DNA of 64,000 nucleotides from NCBI RefSeq assembly GCF_002532045.1, contig NZ_NWTG01000001.1, positions 620,001 through 684,000 of the forward strand, in the 5' to 3' direction. Under the pieces are notes generated by a model. It did no database searches. It saw nothing but the letters and a program-made list of their open reading frames with translations, and was not told the origin of the DNA. Below, piece after piece: positions 17,340 through 26,492 of the stretch. This DNA is from Bradyrhizobium sp. C9 (lineage in GTDB: Bacteria > Pseudomonadota > Alphaproteobacteria > Rhizobiales > Xanthobacteraceae). Each line of letters opens with the position of its first letter. Positions within the stretch are counted from its first letter, which is position 1. Position numbers and translations under genes: made by a program.

Positions 17340-17535
17340 CCGATTGGGCACGGACGTCACAATAGTTGTGGCAAGTGTGACCTGGCCCGCTTGCACGAAA
17401 GTGATCGGTTCCCTAGCTTTTCAAGGTTGCTTGTTGCGTTGCGGAACGATTCCGCCGGGTTTGCGTCAATCCTGTTGACCCATTCCTGATATTCCCATTG
17501 CCGGCCGCCAAGACAGTGCCGGAAGAGGAGTTGAA

Positions 17536-18306
17536 ATGTCCGTTGCTGCGCAGACGCTACGCCCGCCGTCCAGGACGCTGATGTTTCTGGAAGGCCGCGC
17601 CATTCACGAGCTCGGTGCCTTTCTTGGTGCATTGCCGCTGCTGAGCCTCGCGCCGCGCGGCGATGGGCATCCGGTGTTGGTGCTGCCCGGACTGATTGCC
17701 TCCGACATGTCGACGCGCCCGCTGCGCGACTTCCTCAAGAGCAAGGGTTACGGCGTCAGCGGCTGGCGCCAGGGCCGCAACCTCGGGCTGCGCGCCGGCG
17801 TGCAGGACGGGATGGTCGATCTGCTGCAGGAGATGAATGAGACCAGTGGTCGCAAGGTCTCGGTGATCGGCTGGAGCTTAGGCGGCCTCTATGCGCGCCA
17901 GCTCGCCAAGATGATGCCGGAGCGCGTGCGCCAGGTGATCACCCTCGGCAGCCCGTTTGCCGCCGGTCCGAAGTCGACCAACGCCTGGCGCGTCTACGAG
18001 ATGGCCAGCGGCCGCCGGGCCGATGAGGAGGATTCCCGTTTCGGCGGCGCGCTCGCCAGTGCACCGCCGGTGCCGACCACCGCGATCTTCAGCCGCACCG
18101 ACGGCGTCTGCGCCTGGCAGGGCTGCCGCGAGCAGGCTTCGTCGATGACCGACAGCATCGAGGTCGAGAGCAGCCATTGCGGCATGGGTCATCATCCGGC
18201 GGTGGTCTACGCGGTCGCCGATCGCCTCGCGCAGAAGGACGGTGAGTGGGCGCCGTTCGATCGCAGCGGCTGGCGCAGCCTGGTCTATCCGGATCCCAAT
18301 CGCTGA
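17536..18306 (+). CDS. alpha/beta hydrolase (lipase-like)
   Basis: A 256-residue hydrolase with a lipase box VIGWSLGGLYARQLA (nucleophile Ser in GWSLGG). GDGHPVLVLPGLIASDMSTR forms the oxyanion region and a late HCGMGHHP histidine is present. It resembles PGAP1-like or triacylglycerol-lipase-type esterases; no export signal is obvious. GAGGAG lies 8 bases before the ATG. It precedes paaX on the same strand, but a hairpin at 18312-18348 separates them, so it is probably not part of the phenylacetate regulon. Confidence 0.78.
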   Translation: MSVAAQTLRPPSRTLMFLEGRAIHELGAFLGALPLLSLAPRGDGHPVLVLPGLIASDMSTRPLRDFLKSKGYGVSGWRQGRNLGLRAGVQDGMVDLLQEMNETSGRKVSVIGWSLGGLYARQLAKMMPERVRQVITLGSPFAAGPKSTNAWRVYEMASGRRADEEDSRFGGALASAPPVPTTAIFSRTDGVCAWQGCREQASSMTDSIEVESSHCGMGHHPAVVYAVADRLAQKDGEWAPFDRSGWRSLVYPDPNR

Positions 18307-18311
18307 CGCTT

Positions 18312-18348
18312 CTTCTTGCCTCGCTCCGCTTGCGGGGCGAGGCAGAAG
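18312..18348 (+). terminator. hairpin between hydrolase gene and paaX
   Basis: TGCCTCGC (18317-18324) pairs with GCGAGGCA (18337-18344), extended by CTTC/GAAG across a one-base bulge. There is no T-run after it on the plus strand, so termination efficiency is uncertain. Confidence 0.45.
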
Positions 18349-18398
18349 CTCAAGCGGCTGCATTGTCGTGAATCGACAAAACGCGCTATGCGTTGGGC

Positions 18399-19268
18399 AT
18401 GCCACAGCCGCTTGCCCGCATCGTCGATCAGCTGAAGCGCGAGCCGTCGCGCACCGGCTCGATCATCATCACCGTGTTCGGCGATTCCATCGTGCCGCGC
18501 GGCGGCTCGGTGTGGCTCGGCACGCTGCTGGAATTCTTCAAGTCGCTTGATATCGACGGCAACGTGGTGCGCACCGCGATGTCGCGGCTGGCCGCCGACG
18601 GCTGGCTCGAGCGCAGCAAGGTCGGCCGCAACAGTTTCTATCGCTTGAATGCCAAGGGCCGGCAGACCTTCGACACCGCAACGCGGCACATCTACGATCC
18701 GCCGCCGTCGGACTGGACCGGCCGCTTCGAGTTGCTGCTGATCGGCAATGCCGAGGATCGCGATGCCGCGCGCGAGGCGCTGAAGAATGCCGGCTTCGGC
18801 AGCCCGCTGCCGGGCGTGTGGGTCGCGCCGTCGGGCGCGCCGATCCCCGCTGAGGCGTCGCGCGCGATCCGTCTCGAAGTGTCGGCGGAAGATGACAGCG
18901 GGCGCCGGCTGCTCAGCGAGAGCTGGCCGCTCGACCGCACGTCGGACGCCTATCTGAAGTTCATGAAGACGTTCGAGCCGCTGCACGGCTGGATCGTCAG
19001 GGGCGAGAAGCTGAGCGATGCCGACGCCTTCACCGCGCGCATCCTGCTGATCCATCATTATCGCCGGGTCGTGCTGCGCGATCCGCTGCTGCCGTATCAG
19101 CTGCTGCCGAAGGACTGGCCGGGCAGGGCAGCCCGCAAACTCTGCGGCGAGATCTATCGCGGGCTGCTTCCGCCGTCGGAACAATGGCTTGACGACCACG
19201 CAACCAACGAGGACGGACCGCTGCCGAAGCCCAACGGGGCCGTGGCGCGTCGTTTTGAAGGCATCTGA
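18399..19268 (+). CDS. paaX: PaaX-type phenylacetyl-CoA-responsive repressor
   Basis: A 289-residue PaaX-family regulator. An N-terminal winged helix (about 15-90) has SIIITVFGDSIVPRGGSVWLG and IDGNVVRTAMSRLAADGWLE, the family signature. The central and C-terminal domains carry GRFELLLIGN and IHHYRRVVLRDPLLPYQLLP. PaaX represses paa genes until phenylacetyl-CoA binds. It lies 76 bases upstream of paaA on the same strand, with an AT-rich inverted repeat in the gap. A TTG at 18393 is in frame, but ATG 18399 is favoured. Confidence 0.9.
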   Translation: MPQPLARIVDQLKREPSRTGSIIITVFGDSIVPRGGSVWLGTLLEFFKSLDIDGNVVRTAMSRLAADGWLERSKVGRNSFYRLNAKGRQTFDTATRHIYDPPPSDWTGRFELLLIGNAEDRDAAREALKNAGFGSPLPGVWVAPSGAPIPAEASRAIRLEVSAEDDSGRRLLSESWPLDRTSDAYLKFMKTFEPLHGWIVRGEKLSDADAFTARILLIHHYRRVVLRDPLLPYQLLPKDWPGRAARKLCGEIYRGLLPPSEQWLDDHATNEDGPLPKPNGAVARRFEGI

Positions 19269-19314
19269 ATATATTACAAAAACATATTGCATTCTGAAAT
19301 TTGTGTTATATATT
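19268..19314 (+). promoter_or_regulatory. paa promoter/operator region with AT-rich inverted repeat
   Basis: AATATATTAC (19268-19277) and GTTATATATT (19305-19314) are inverted copies matching at 9 of 10 positions. They frame the only strongly AT-rich stretch in the area. TTGCAT with a downstream TTATATATT could be the promoter. PaaX binding here is an inference from position between paaX and paaA. Confidence 0.45.
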
Positions 19315-19344
19315 TCCACCTAACAACACACTGGGAGGTCGGCC

Positions 19345-20337
19345 ATGTATACGCAGGCGCTCAACTCATCCGACGGCGACGATCGCGGCGTCGAGGATGT
19401 CGCCCGTGCCAGTCAGTTCCAGGCCCGCATCGATGCCGACGAGCGCATCGAGCCGAACGACTGGATGCCTGCGGCCTACCGCAAGACACTGACCCGGCAG
19501 ATTTCCCAGCACGCCCATTCCGAAATCGTCGGCATGCTGCCCGAGGGCAATTGGATCACCCGCGCGCCGTCGCTGCGCCGCAAGGCCGCGCTGCTCGCCA
19601 AGGTGCAGGACGAATGCGGGCACGGGCTCTATCTCTACGCCGCCGCCGAAACGCTCGGCACCTCGCGCGAAGAGCTGGTCGACGGCATGCTCTCGGGCAA
19701 GGCGAAATATTCCTCGATCTTCAATTACCCCACCCTGACCTGGGCCGACATCGGCACCATCGGCTGGCTGGTCGACGGCGCCGCGATCATGAACCAGATC
19801 CCGCTGTGCCGCTGCTCCTACGGCCCCTATGCGCGCGCGATGATCCGCGTCTGCAAGGAAGAGTCGTTCCACCAGCGCCAGGGTTTCGAGATCATGGTGA
19901 CGCTGTGCCGCGGCACCGCCGAGCAGAAGGCGATGGCGCAGAACGCGCTCGATCGCTGGTGGTGGCCGGTGCTGATGATGTTCGGCCCGCCGGACCAGGT
20001 CAGCCAGCACAGCGACACCTCGACCAAGTGGAAGATCAAGCGCTTCTCCAACGACGAGCTGCGCCAGAAATTCATCGACGCCACCGTGCCGCAGGCCGAG
20101 TTCCTCGGGCTCACGATTCCCGATCCCGGCATGAAGCAGAACGAGAACGGCAATTGGGTGCACAGCCCGATCGACTGGGACGAGTTCAAGCAGGTGCTGG
20201 CCGGCAACGGCCCCTGCAACCGCGATCGCCTCGCCGCGCGCCGCAAGGCGCATGAGGAGGGCGCCTGGGTGCGCGAGGCCGCGATGGCCTATGCCGAGAA
20301 GCGCAAGAGCCGCCAGCTCGCGCAAGCCGCAGAATAA
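19345..20337 (+). CDS. paaA: 1,2-phenylacetyl-CoA epoxidase, catalytic subunit PaaA
   Basis: A 330-residue ferritin-like di-iron protein. The metal-binding helices are visible as [16 protein letters not shown] and [14 protein letters not shown] (E-x-x-H patterns), and [20 protein letters not shown] is a family signature. PaaA epoxidises the ring of phenylacetyl-CoA together with PaaB, C and E. GGGAGGT lies ahead of the ATG. It is the first gene of the paaABCDE operon, and paaB follows after 11 bases. Confidence 0.97.
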   Translation: MYTQALNSSDGDDRGVEDVARASQFQARIDADERIEPNDWMPAAYRKTLTRQISQHAHSEIVGMLPEGNWITRAPSLRRKAALLAKVQDECGHGLYLYAAAETLGTSREELVDGMLSGKAKYSSIFNYPTLTWADIGTIGWLVDGAAIMNQIPLCRCSYGPYARAMIRVCKEESFHQRQGFEIMVTLCRGTAEQKAMAQNALDRWWWPVLMMFGPPDQVSQHSDTSTKWKIKRFSNDELRQKFIDATVPQAEFLGLTIPDPGMKQNENGNWVHSPIDWDEFKQVLAGNGPCNRDRLAARRKAHEEGAWVREAAMAYAEKRKSRQLAQAAE

Positions 20338-20348
20338 GGGAGCCCGAG

Positions 20349-20636
20349 ATGGCCACGCCGAACACCCCGCTCTGGGAAGTCTTCATTCGCAGCCGCAACG
20401 GTCTTGCGCACAAGCATGTCGGCTCGCTGCATGCGGCGGACGCGACGCTCGCCCTGCAAGCCGCGCGGGACATCTACACCCGTCGCGGCGAGGGGCTGTC
20501 GATCTGGGTGGTGCCCTCGAACGCGATCACCGCGTCCGATCCGGCCGAGAAGGGCATGATGTTCGAGCCGGCGGAAACCAAGATCTACCGCCACCCGACC
20601 TTCTACGACGTTCCCGACGAAGTCGGGCATATGTGA
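20349..20636 (+). CDS. paaB: phenylacetyl-CoA epoxidase subunit PaaB
   Basis: A 95-residue protein beginning TPNTPLWEVFIRSRNGLAHK and containing HVGSLHAADATLALQAARD and RGEGLSIWVVPSNAI, the PaaB family pattern. It is a structural subunit that links PaaAC heterodimers. After it the operon is interrupted by a 146-base gap filled by two palindromic hairpins before paaC. Confidence 0.96.
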   Translation: MATPNTPLWEVFIRSRNGLAHKHVGSLHAADATLALQAARDIYTRRGEGLSIWVVPSNAITASDPAEKGMMFEPAETKIYRHPTFYDVPDEVGHM

Positions 20637-20644
20637 ATTTCACC

Positions 20645-20750
20645 CGTCATGGCTGGACGATGCTGCGCATCGCCAGGAGAACCATGACGCCCCGATCGTA
20701 ACCGCGGCCATCCTTCGAGACGCCTGCTGCGCAGGCTCCTCAGGATGACG
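20645..20750. repeat. two palindromic elements inside the paa operon
   Basis: Hairpin one has arms CGTCATGG (20645-20652) and CCATGACG (20682-20689). Hairpin two spans 20708-20750, with CATCCT and AGGATG arms and an inner GCCTGCTGCGCAGGC palindrome. Both have the look of dispersed intergenic repeats. They separate paaB from paaC, genes whose products form one complex. Confidence 0.7.
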
Positions 20751-20782
20751 TCGAGCAAGTGGATGCAGGTGGAATAGAGAAC

Positions 20783-21559
20783 ATGGCAACCGCCAACATC
20801 GAAGTCTCCGAAACGCCGCTGGTGCTCTACGCGCTGCGCCGCGCCGACGATGCGCTGATCCTCGGCCATCGGCTGTCCGAATGGTGCGGCCATGCGCCCG
20901 CGATGGAAGAGGACATGGCGCTCGCCAATATGGGTCTCGACCTGCTCGGCCAGGCCCGCGAGCTCTACAGCTACGCGGCCAAGGTCGAGGGCCGCGGCAA
21001 CGACGAAGACAAGTTCGCGTATCTGCGCGACGTCAGGCAGTACCGCAATCTGCTGCTGGTCGAGCAGCCGAACGGCGACTTTGCCCGCACCATGGTGCGG
21101 CAGTTCTTCTACGCGGCATTCGCCGATCTCTACTGGCGCGCGATGATGGCATCCTCCGATCCGACCTTTGCTGCGATCGCAGCGAAGTCGGAGAAGGAGA
21201 GCGCCTATCATGTCAGGCATTCGTCGGAATGGATCGTCCGCCTCGGCGACGGCACCGAGGAAAGCCACCGCCGCGCGCAGAATGCGATCGACGATCTCTG
21301 GGCCTATACCGGCGAGATGTTTGCGGTCGATGACGGCGAGCGCAGCCTGATCGAGGCCGGCATCGCGATCGATCCTGCGGCGCTGAAGCCGCGCTGGCTG
21401 AAGACCATCACCGGCATCGTCAACGAGGCGACGCTGGCGTTGCCGAAGAGCGACTGGATGCAGCAGGGCGGCCGCAGCGGCAGCCACAGCGAGCATCTCG
21501 GTCATCTCCTCAGCGAATTGCAGTCCCTGCAGCGCACCTTCCCGGGGGCAACATGGTGA
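20783..21559 (+). CDS. paaC: phenylacetyl-CoA epoxidase subunit PaaC
   Basis: A 258-residue ferritin-like partner of PaaA: LVLYALRRADDALILGHRLSEW, ALANMGLDLLGQARELYSYA and EKESAYHVRHSSEWIVRLGD are characteristic. It stabilises PaaA but lacks a working di-iron site in studied homologues. The start is placed at ATG 20783; the earlier ATG at 20759 lies at the edge of a repeat. Its end overlaps paaD by 7 bases. Confidence 0.95.
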   Translation: MATANIEVSETPLVLYALRRADDALILGHRLSEWCGHAPAMEEDMALANMGLDLLGQARELYSYAAKVEGRGNDEDKFAYLRDVRQYRNLLLVEQPNGDFARTMVRQFFYAAFADLYWRAMMASSDPTFAAIAAKSEKESAYHVRHSSEWIVRLGDGTEESHRRAQNAIDDLWAYTGEMFAVDDGERSLIEAGIAIDPAALKPRWLKTITGIVNEATLALPKSDWMQQGGRSGSHSEHLGHLLSELQSLQRTFPGATW

Positions 21560-22056
21560 CGGTTGCACTCAGCGATGCCGATCTGCGCCGGCGCGCCTGG
21601 AGCGCGGCCGCGCAGGTGGTCGATCCCGAAATCCCCGTTCTGACCATCGCCGATCTCGGCGTGCTGCGCGATGTCGCGGTCCATGACGGTCATGTCGAGG
21701 TCGCGATCACGCCGACCTATTCCGGCTGTCCCGCAATGAACATGATCGCGCTCGAGATCGAGCTCGCGCTGGAGCGCGAGGGCATTCATCGGCCCAAGGT
21801 CCGCACCGTGCTGTCGCCGGCCTGGACCACCGACTGGATGAGCGAGGACGGCCGCCGCAAGCTCAAGGAATACGGCATCGCGCCGCCGCTGCCGGGCTCC
21901 TCCCGCCGCGCGCTGTTCGGCGAGCAACAGGTCGCGTGCCCGCAATGCGGCTCGGGCGAGACCGAACTGCTGTCCGAATTCGGCTCGACCTCCTGCAAGG
22001 CGCTGTGGCGTTGCAAGAGCTGCCGTGAACCCTTCGATTACTTCAAGTGTCATTGA
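21553..22056 (+). CDS. paaD: PaaD, Fe-S/maturation protein of the epoxidase
   Basis: A 167-residue protein with an N-terminal MIP18/DUF59 domain (VVDPEIPVLTIADLGVLRDV, TPTYSGCPAMNMI) and a C-terminal zinc-ribbon-like part with CPQCGSGE and CKSCREPFDYFKCH. PaaD is needed for assembly of the epoxidase, probably of its metal centres. It overlaps paaC and is followed by paaE after 2 bases. Confidence 0.95.
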   Translation: MVTVALSDADLRRRAWSAAAQVVDPEIPVLTIADLGVLRDVAVHDGHVEVAITPTYSGCPAMNMIALEIELALEREGIHRPKVRTVLSPAWTTDWMSEDGRRKLKEYGIAPPLPGSSRRALFGEQQVACPQCGSGETELLSEFGSTSCKALWRCKSCREPFDYFKCH

Positions 22057-22058
22057 CC

Positions 22059-23135
22059 ATGTCGACACCACGATTTCACCGTCTGTCCGTCAGCGATCTG
22101 CGCCGCGAGGCGTCGGACGCCGTCTCGATGACCTTTGCGATCCCCGACGATCTGCAAGGCGACTACCGTTTCACGCCGGGCCAGTATCTGACCTTGCGCA
22201 CCACGATGGACGGCGAGGAAGTCCGCCGCTCTTATTCGATCTGCTCCGGCCCCGATGACGGCGAATTGCGCATCGCGGTGAAGAAGGTCGACGGCGGCGC
22301 CTTCTCGAACTGGGCCGCCGACGAGCTGAAGGCCGGCGACGAGCTCGACGTGATGACGCCGACCGGCCGTTTCGGCGTCGCCCATGCGCCCGGCGAGGCA
22401 CGGACCTATGTCGGCTTCGCTGCCGGCAGCGGCATCACGCCGATCCTCTCGATCATCAAGGGCGTGCTGGCGCGCGAGCCGGACAGCCGCTTCTTCCTGT
22501 TCTACGGCAACCGCTCGACCGAAGGCGTCATGTTCCGCGAGGCGCTGGAGGAGCTGAAGGACCGCTTCATGCAGCGGCTGTCGGTGTTTCACGTCATCTC
22601 GGGCGAGGAGCAGGACATCCCGATCCTGCACGGCCGGCTCGACGGCGAGAAAGTACGCGTGCTGCTGCGCTCGCTGGTGCCGGCCTCAACGGTCGATCAT
22701 GTCTTCGTCTGCGGCCCGGCCGCGATGAGCGAGACCATCGAGGCGACCTGCCGCGAGATCGGCATCGCCGACGAGCGCATCCATGTCGAGCGCTTCGTCT
22801 CGGAGTTCGGCGGCAAGCCGCGACCGAAAGTCGTCGTCCCTGCCGGTGCGCCGCCGAAGGCGATCGCCGGACTGATCATCGACGGCAAGCGCCGCGAGGT
22901 GCCGGTGGCCGACGGCGAGTCGATTCTCGACGCCGCGCTGCGCGCCGGCATGGACCTGCCGTTCGCCTGCAAGGGCGGCATGTGCTCGACCTGCCGCGCC
23001 AAGCTGGTCGAAGGCGATGCGCCGATGGATCTGAACTATTCGCTGGAGCCGTGGGAGCTGAAGGCGGGGTTCATCCTCACCTGCCAGGCCAAGCCGTGCT
23101 CGGGCAAGGTCGTGGTCGATTACGACCACGTCTAG
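22059..23135 (+). CDS. paaE: phenylacetyl-CoA epoxidase reductase PaaE
   Basis: A 358-residue reductase: FAD domain (RRSYSICSGPDDGELRIAVK), NAD(P) domain (GFAAGSGITPILSIIK, VFVCGPAAMSETI) and a C-terminal plant-type 2Fe-2S domain with CKGGMCSTCRAKL and a fourth Cys in LTCQAKP. It passes electrons from NADPH to the PaaABC oxygenase. The last codons form a perfect 8-bp hairpin at 23111-23130. It ends the tightly packed operon; paaI follows after a 90-base gap. Confidence 0.96.
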   Translation: MSTPRFHRLSVSDLRREASDAVSMTFAIPDDLQGDYRFTPGQYLTLRTTMDGEEVRRSYSICSGPDDGELRIAVKKVDGGAFSNWAADELKAGDELDVMTPTGRFGVAHAPGEARTYVGFAAGSGITPILSIIKGVLAREPDSRFFLFYGNRSTEGVMFREALEELKDRFMQRLSVFHVISGEEQDIPILHGRLDGEKVRVLLRSLVPASTVDHVFVCGPAAMSETIEATCREIGIADERIHVERFVSEFGGKPRPKVVVPAGAPPKAIAGLIIDGKRREVPVADGESILDAALRAGMDLPFACKGGMCSTCRAKLVEGDAPMDLNYSLEPWELKAGFILTCQAKPCSGKVVVDYDHV

Positions 23136-23165
23136 TTCTACGCGTGTGTTGACACCCAAGGTGTC
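23111..23165 (+). other. two adjacent hairpins at the paaE/paaI junction
   Basis: CGTGGTCG (23111-23118) pairs with CGACCACG (23123-23130) across ATTA, inside the last codons of paaE. GACACC (23151-23156) pairs with GGTGTC (23160-23165) across CAA. TTGACA at 23149-23154 could be a -35 box for paaI. No T-tract is present. Confidence 0.4.
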
Positions 23166-23225
23166 GCGCCCAACACTGACGCCAAGAGGCCTGCTGCAAA
23201 CGGGCCCACGCACAGGGAGTTCGAT

Positions 23226-23681
23226 GTGAACGTGAAGGCCACGCTATCGCCCGAGGACATCGCCCGCGCCTGCGCGGATGCGATGTGGAAGGAAGACGAC
23301 GCCAGCAAGGGTCTCGGCATGGAGCTGGTCGAGATTAAGCCGGGGCAGGCGACGATGGCGATGACGGTGCTGCCGCACATGGTCAACGGCCAGCGCATCT
23401 GCCATGGCGGTTACATCTTCACGCTGGCCGATTCAGCCTTCGCCTTTGCCTGCAACAGCCGCAACGATCGCGCGGTGGCGGCGCAGGGCAATGTCACCTT
23501 CATCCGGCCCGGCAAGCTCGGCGACCGTCTGGTCGCGGCCGCGCGCGAGATCTCGCGCAGCGGCCGGTCGGGAATCTACGACGTGCGCGTCACCGCCGGC
23601 GACAGCGTGATCGCCGAATTCCGCGGACATTCGCGCGTGATACCCGGCACCTGGCTGCCGGATGCGGACATCAAGGCATAG
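23226..23681 (+). CDS. paaI: PaaI-type hydroxyphenylacetyl-CoA thioesterase
   Basis: A 151-residue hotdog-fold thioesterase with MVNGQRICHGGYIFTLADSA (HGG plus the acidic residue in the helix) and AQGNVTFIRPGKLGDRLVA. It hydrolyses dead-end ring-hydroxylated phenylacetyl-CoA esters. The start is GTG 23226, with GGGAG 7 bases upstream; no ATG is in frame nearby. paaK follows after 18 bases. Confidence 0.92.
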   Translation: MNVKATLSPEDIARACADAMWKEDDASKGLGMELVEIKPGQATMAMTVLPHMVNGQRICHGGYIFTLADSAFAFACNSRNDRAVAAQGNVTFIRPGKLGDRLVAAAREISRSGRSGIYDVRVTAGDSVIAEFRGHSRVIPGTWLPDADIKA

Positions 23682-23699
23682 GCTTCAGGGGAAACGTCG

Positions 23700-25025
23700 A
23701 TGGCAACGGCAAGACTTAAGGATAGCGGCTATCGCGCCGAGCTCGATGCGGCCGAACGCGCCTCGCGCGACGAGATCATGGCGCTGCAGACCAGGCGGCT
23801 GGCCTGGTCGCTCAAGCACGCCTATGACAATGTCGCGCATTACAAGAAGAGTTTCGACGCGGCGGGCGTGCACCCCACAGACTTCAAGCAGCTTTCCGAT
23901 CTCGCCAAATTTCCGTTCACGGTGAAGACCGATCTGCGCGAAAATTATCCCTTCAACATGTTCGCGGTGCCGCGCGAACAGCTCGTTCGCGTCCATGCGT
24001 CTTCCGGCACGACCGGCAAGCCGATCGTGGCCGGCTACACCAGGGCCGATATCGACACCTGGGCGGATGTCATGGCGCGCTCGATCCGCGCTGCCGGCGG
24101 CCGCAAGGGCATGCTGATGCACAATGCCTATGGCTATGGCCTGTTCACCGGCGGCCTCGGGGCGCATTACGGCGCCGAGCGGCTCGGCTGCACCGTGATC
24201 CCGATCTCCGGCGGCATGACCGAGCGGCAGGTGCAGATCATCAACGACTTCCGGCCCGACATCATCACGGTGACGCCGAGCTACATGCTGGCGATCCTCG
24301 ACGAGTTCAAGCGGCAGGGGCTCGACCCGCGCAAATCGTCGCTGAAGTTCGGCATCTTCGGCGCCGAGCCCTGGACCAATGCGATGCGGGTCGAGATCGA
24401 ACAGGCCTTCGACATGGACGCGACGGACATCTACGGCCTGTCGGAAGTGATCGGCCCCGGCGTCGCGCAGGAATGCGTGGAGACCAAGGACGGCCTGCAT
24501 ATCTGGGAAGATCACTTCTACCCGGAGGTGATCGATCCTCTGACCGGCAAGGTGCTGCCCGACGGCGAGAAGGGCGAACTGGTGTTCACCTCGCTGACCA
24601 AGGAGGCGTTCCCGATCATCCGCTACCGCACCCGCGACCTGACGCGGCTGTTATCAGGCACGGCGCGGCCGGGCATGCGGCGGATGGAGAAGGTGACCGG
24701 CCGCTCCGACGACATGATCATCCTGCGCGGCGTCAACGTGTTCCCGACCCAGATCGAGGAGGCGCTGTTGGCGACCGACTGGTGCGGCGGCCATTTTGTC
24801 ATCGAGCTGACCCGCGAGGGCCGCATGGACGAGATGACGGTGCTCGCCGAAGCCCGGCCTGAAGCTTGGGACGGCGAAGGGCTGACCGCGCACGCCGAGA
24901 AGGTCTCCGCCTTCATCAAGAACACCATCGGCATCTCCACCCGCGTTCGCGTCGTCGCTCCGGAGACGCTGGAGCGTTCGCTCGGCAAGGCGAAACGTGT
25001 TTACGACAAGCGGCCGAAAGAATAG
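23700..25025 (+). CDS. paaK: phenylacetate-CoA ligase
   Basis: A 441-residue adenylate-forming enzyme: P-loop-like VHASSGTTGKPIV, YGYGLFTGGLGAHYGAERLG, FGIFGAEPWT, DIYGLSEVIGPGVA and the hinge GRSDDMIILRGVNVFPTQIE. It activates phenylacetate to phenylacetyl-CoA, supplying both the epoxidase substrate and the PaaX inducer. The lower-pathway genes (paaG, paaZ, paaH, paaJ) are not in this window. Confidence 0.96.
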   Translation: MATARLKDSGYRAELDAAERASRDEIMALQTRRLAWSLKHAYDNVAHYKKSFDAAGVHPTDFKQLSDLAKFPFTVKTDLRENYPFNMFAVPREQLVRVHASSGTTGKPIVAGYTRADIDTWADVMARSIRAAGGRKGMLMHNAYGYGLFTGGLGAHYGAERLGCTVIPISGGMTERQVQIINDFRPDIITVTPSYMLAILDEFKRQGLDPRKSSLKFGIFGAEPWTNAMRVEIEQAFDMDATDIYGLSEVIGPGVAQECVETKDGLHIWEDHFYPEVIDPLTGKVLPDGEKGELVFTSLTKEAFPIIRYRTRDLTRLLSGTARPGMRRMEKVTGRSDDMIILRGVNVFPTQIEEALLATDWCGGHFVIELTREGRMDEMTVLAEARPEAWDGEGLTAHAEKVSAFIKNTIGISTRVRVVAPETLERSLGKAKRVYDKRPKE

Positions 25026-25061
25026 CCTCTCGCCCGCAATGCAAGAGGGTGCGGGGTTTCC

Positions 25062-26492
25062 ATGGCAGACACGAATGAAGCAACCGCTGCGCAGATCGTG
25101 GCTGACATCCGCGACCGGAAGGTGACGGCGGTCAGTGTCGCCGAGGCGGCGCTCGATCGTGCGGAGCGGCTGAAGCACCTCAACGCCTTCATCGTGCTGA
25201 ACCGCGACGGTGCGCTGGCAGCGGCGCGCGAGGTCGATGCGGGAGAGCGGACCGGTGTGCTGGCCGGGCTTCCGATCGTCGTGAAGGACAACATCAACAC
25301 GTCGGACCTGGCGACATCGGGCGGCACGCCGGCGCTGCAACACGCGCGGCCCGCGCGCAATGCGCCGTCGCTGCAAAAGCTGCTCGATGCCGGCGCCGTC
25401 GTCATCGGCAAGACCAATCTGCACGAGCTCGCCTTCGGCATCACCAGCACCAATCTCGCGCCGTTTGCGGGACCGGTGCGCAATCCCTATGACACGAGCC
25501 GGATCCCGGGCGGGTCGTCCGGCGGAACGTCGGCGGCGATCGCCGCGCGGATCGCCACCTGTGGCCTCGGATCGGACACCGGCGGCTCGACCCGCGTGCC
25601 CGCGGCGCTGACCGGGACCGTCGGTCTCCGCCCGTCGGTCGGCAATGGCGGCGCCGAGCGCCGTTATCACGACGACAACCAGGTGGTTCCGATCAGCCAT
25701 ACCCGCGACACCGTCGGCCCGATGGGACGCACGGTCGCCGATGTCGCGCTGCTCGATGCCGTGATCACGGGCACGCCGCCGGCCGCAGCCGTTCCGCTCC
25801 GCGGCGTGCGCCTCGGCATTCCCGCCTGTTTCTGGAGCGGTCTCGATCGCGACGTCGAGGTCGTTGCCCGCGCGGCCTGCGCGCGGTTCACGGCGGCCGG
25901 CGCGGTACTGGTCGATGTCGATATGCCCGACCTGTTCGAACAGAACGGCAAGGTCTCGTTCGTGCTCGCGCTGCATGAACCGATCGCCGATATCCCGGCC
26001 TGGCTCGCCGCCTCCGGGATCGCTGGGATCACGCTGTCCGATATCGCGGCCGGCGTCGCCAGTCCCGACGTGGTCGGGGCGTTCGGCGCCATCACGGCGG
26101 ATGCCTTCGGCGCGGCCTATGATGATGCGATCAAGGTGCAGCGGCCGGCGCTGCAGGCGATCTATGCCGCTTATCTCAGCGACAACAAACTGGACGCCAT
26201 CCTGTTTCCGACCACGATCGCGCCTGCACCCGTGATCGATGAGAAGACCGGGTCCGGCGAGATGTCGGTCAATGGCGGCGAGCCGGTGCCGACCTTCGGC
26301 ACCATGATCCGCAACACCGACCCCGGCAGCAATGCCGGCCTTCCCGGGCTGTCGCTCTATGCCGGCATGACGCCTGACGGCCTGCCGGTTGGGCTCGAGC
26401 TCGACGGTCCGGTCGGCAGCGATGCCAGATTGCTCGGGCTCGGCCTGTCGATCGAGGCGATCCTGGGCACGGCCCCGCCACCGAAGCTCTGA
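25062..26492 (+). CDS. amidase (amidase signature family)
   Basis: A 476-residue amidase signature enzyme with the Ser-cisSer-Lys triad: the lysine in IVVKDNINTSDLATSGG (about 75), GGSSGGTSAAIAARI and the nucleophile region GLGSDTGGSTRVPAALTG. IndAcAm hydrolases and mandelamide hydrolases share this shape. Just downstream of paaK, it could release phenylacetate or another arylacetate from its amide, but that is inference from position. It begins 36 bases after paaK. Confidence 0.88.
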   Translation: MADTNEATAAQIVADIRDRKVTAVSVAEAALDRAERLKHLNAFIVLNRDGALAAAREVDAGERTGVLAGLPIVVKDNINTSDLATSGGTPALQHARPARNAPSLQKLLDAGAVVIGKTNLHELAFGITSTNLAPFAGPVRNPYDTSRIPGGSSGGTSAAIAARIATCGLGSDTGGSTRVPAALTGTVGLRPSVGNGGAERRYHDDNQVVPISHTRDTVGPMGRTVADVALLDAVITGTPPAAAVPLRGVRLGIPACFWSGLDRDVEVVARAACARFTAAGAVLVDVDMPDLFEQNGKVSFVLALHEPIADIPAWLAASGIAGITLSDIAAGVASPDVVGAFGAITADAFGAAYDDAIKVQRPALQAIYAAYLSDNKLDAILFPTTIAPAPVIDEKTGSGEMSVNGGEPVPTFGTMIRNTDPGSNAGLPGLSLYAGMTPDGLPVGLELDGPVGSDARLLGLGLSIEAILGTAPPPKL

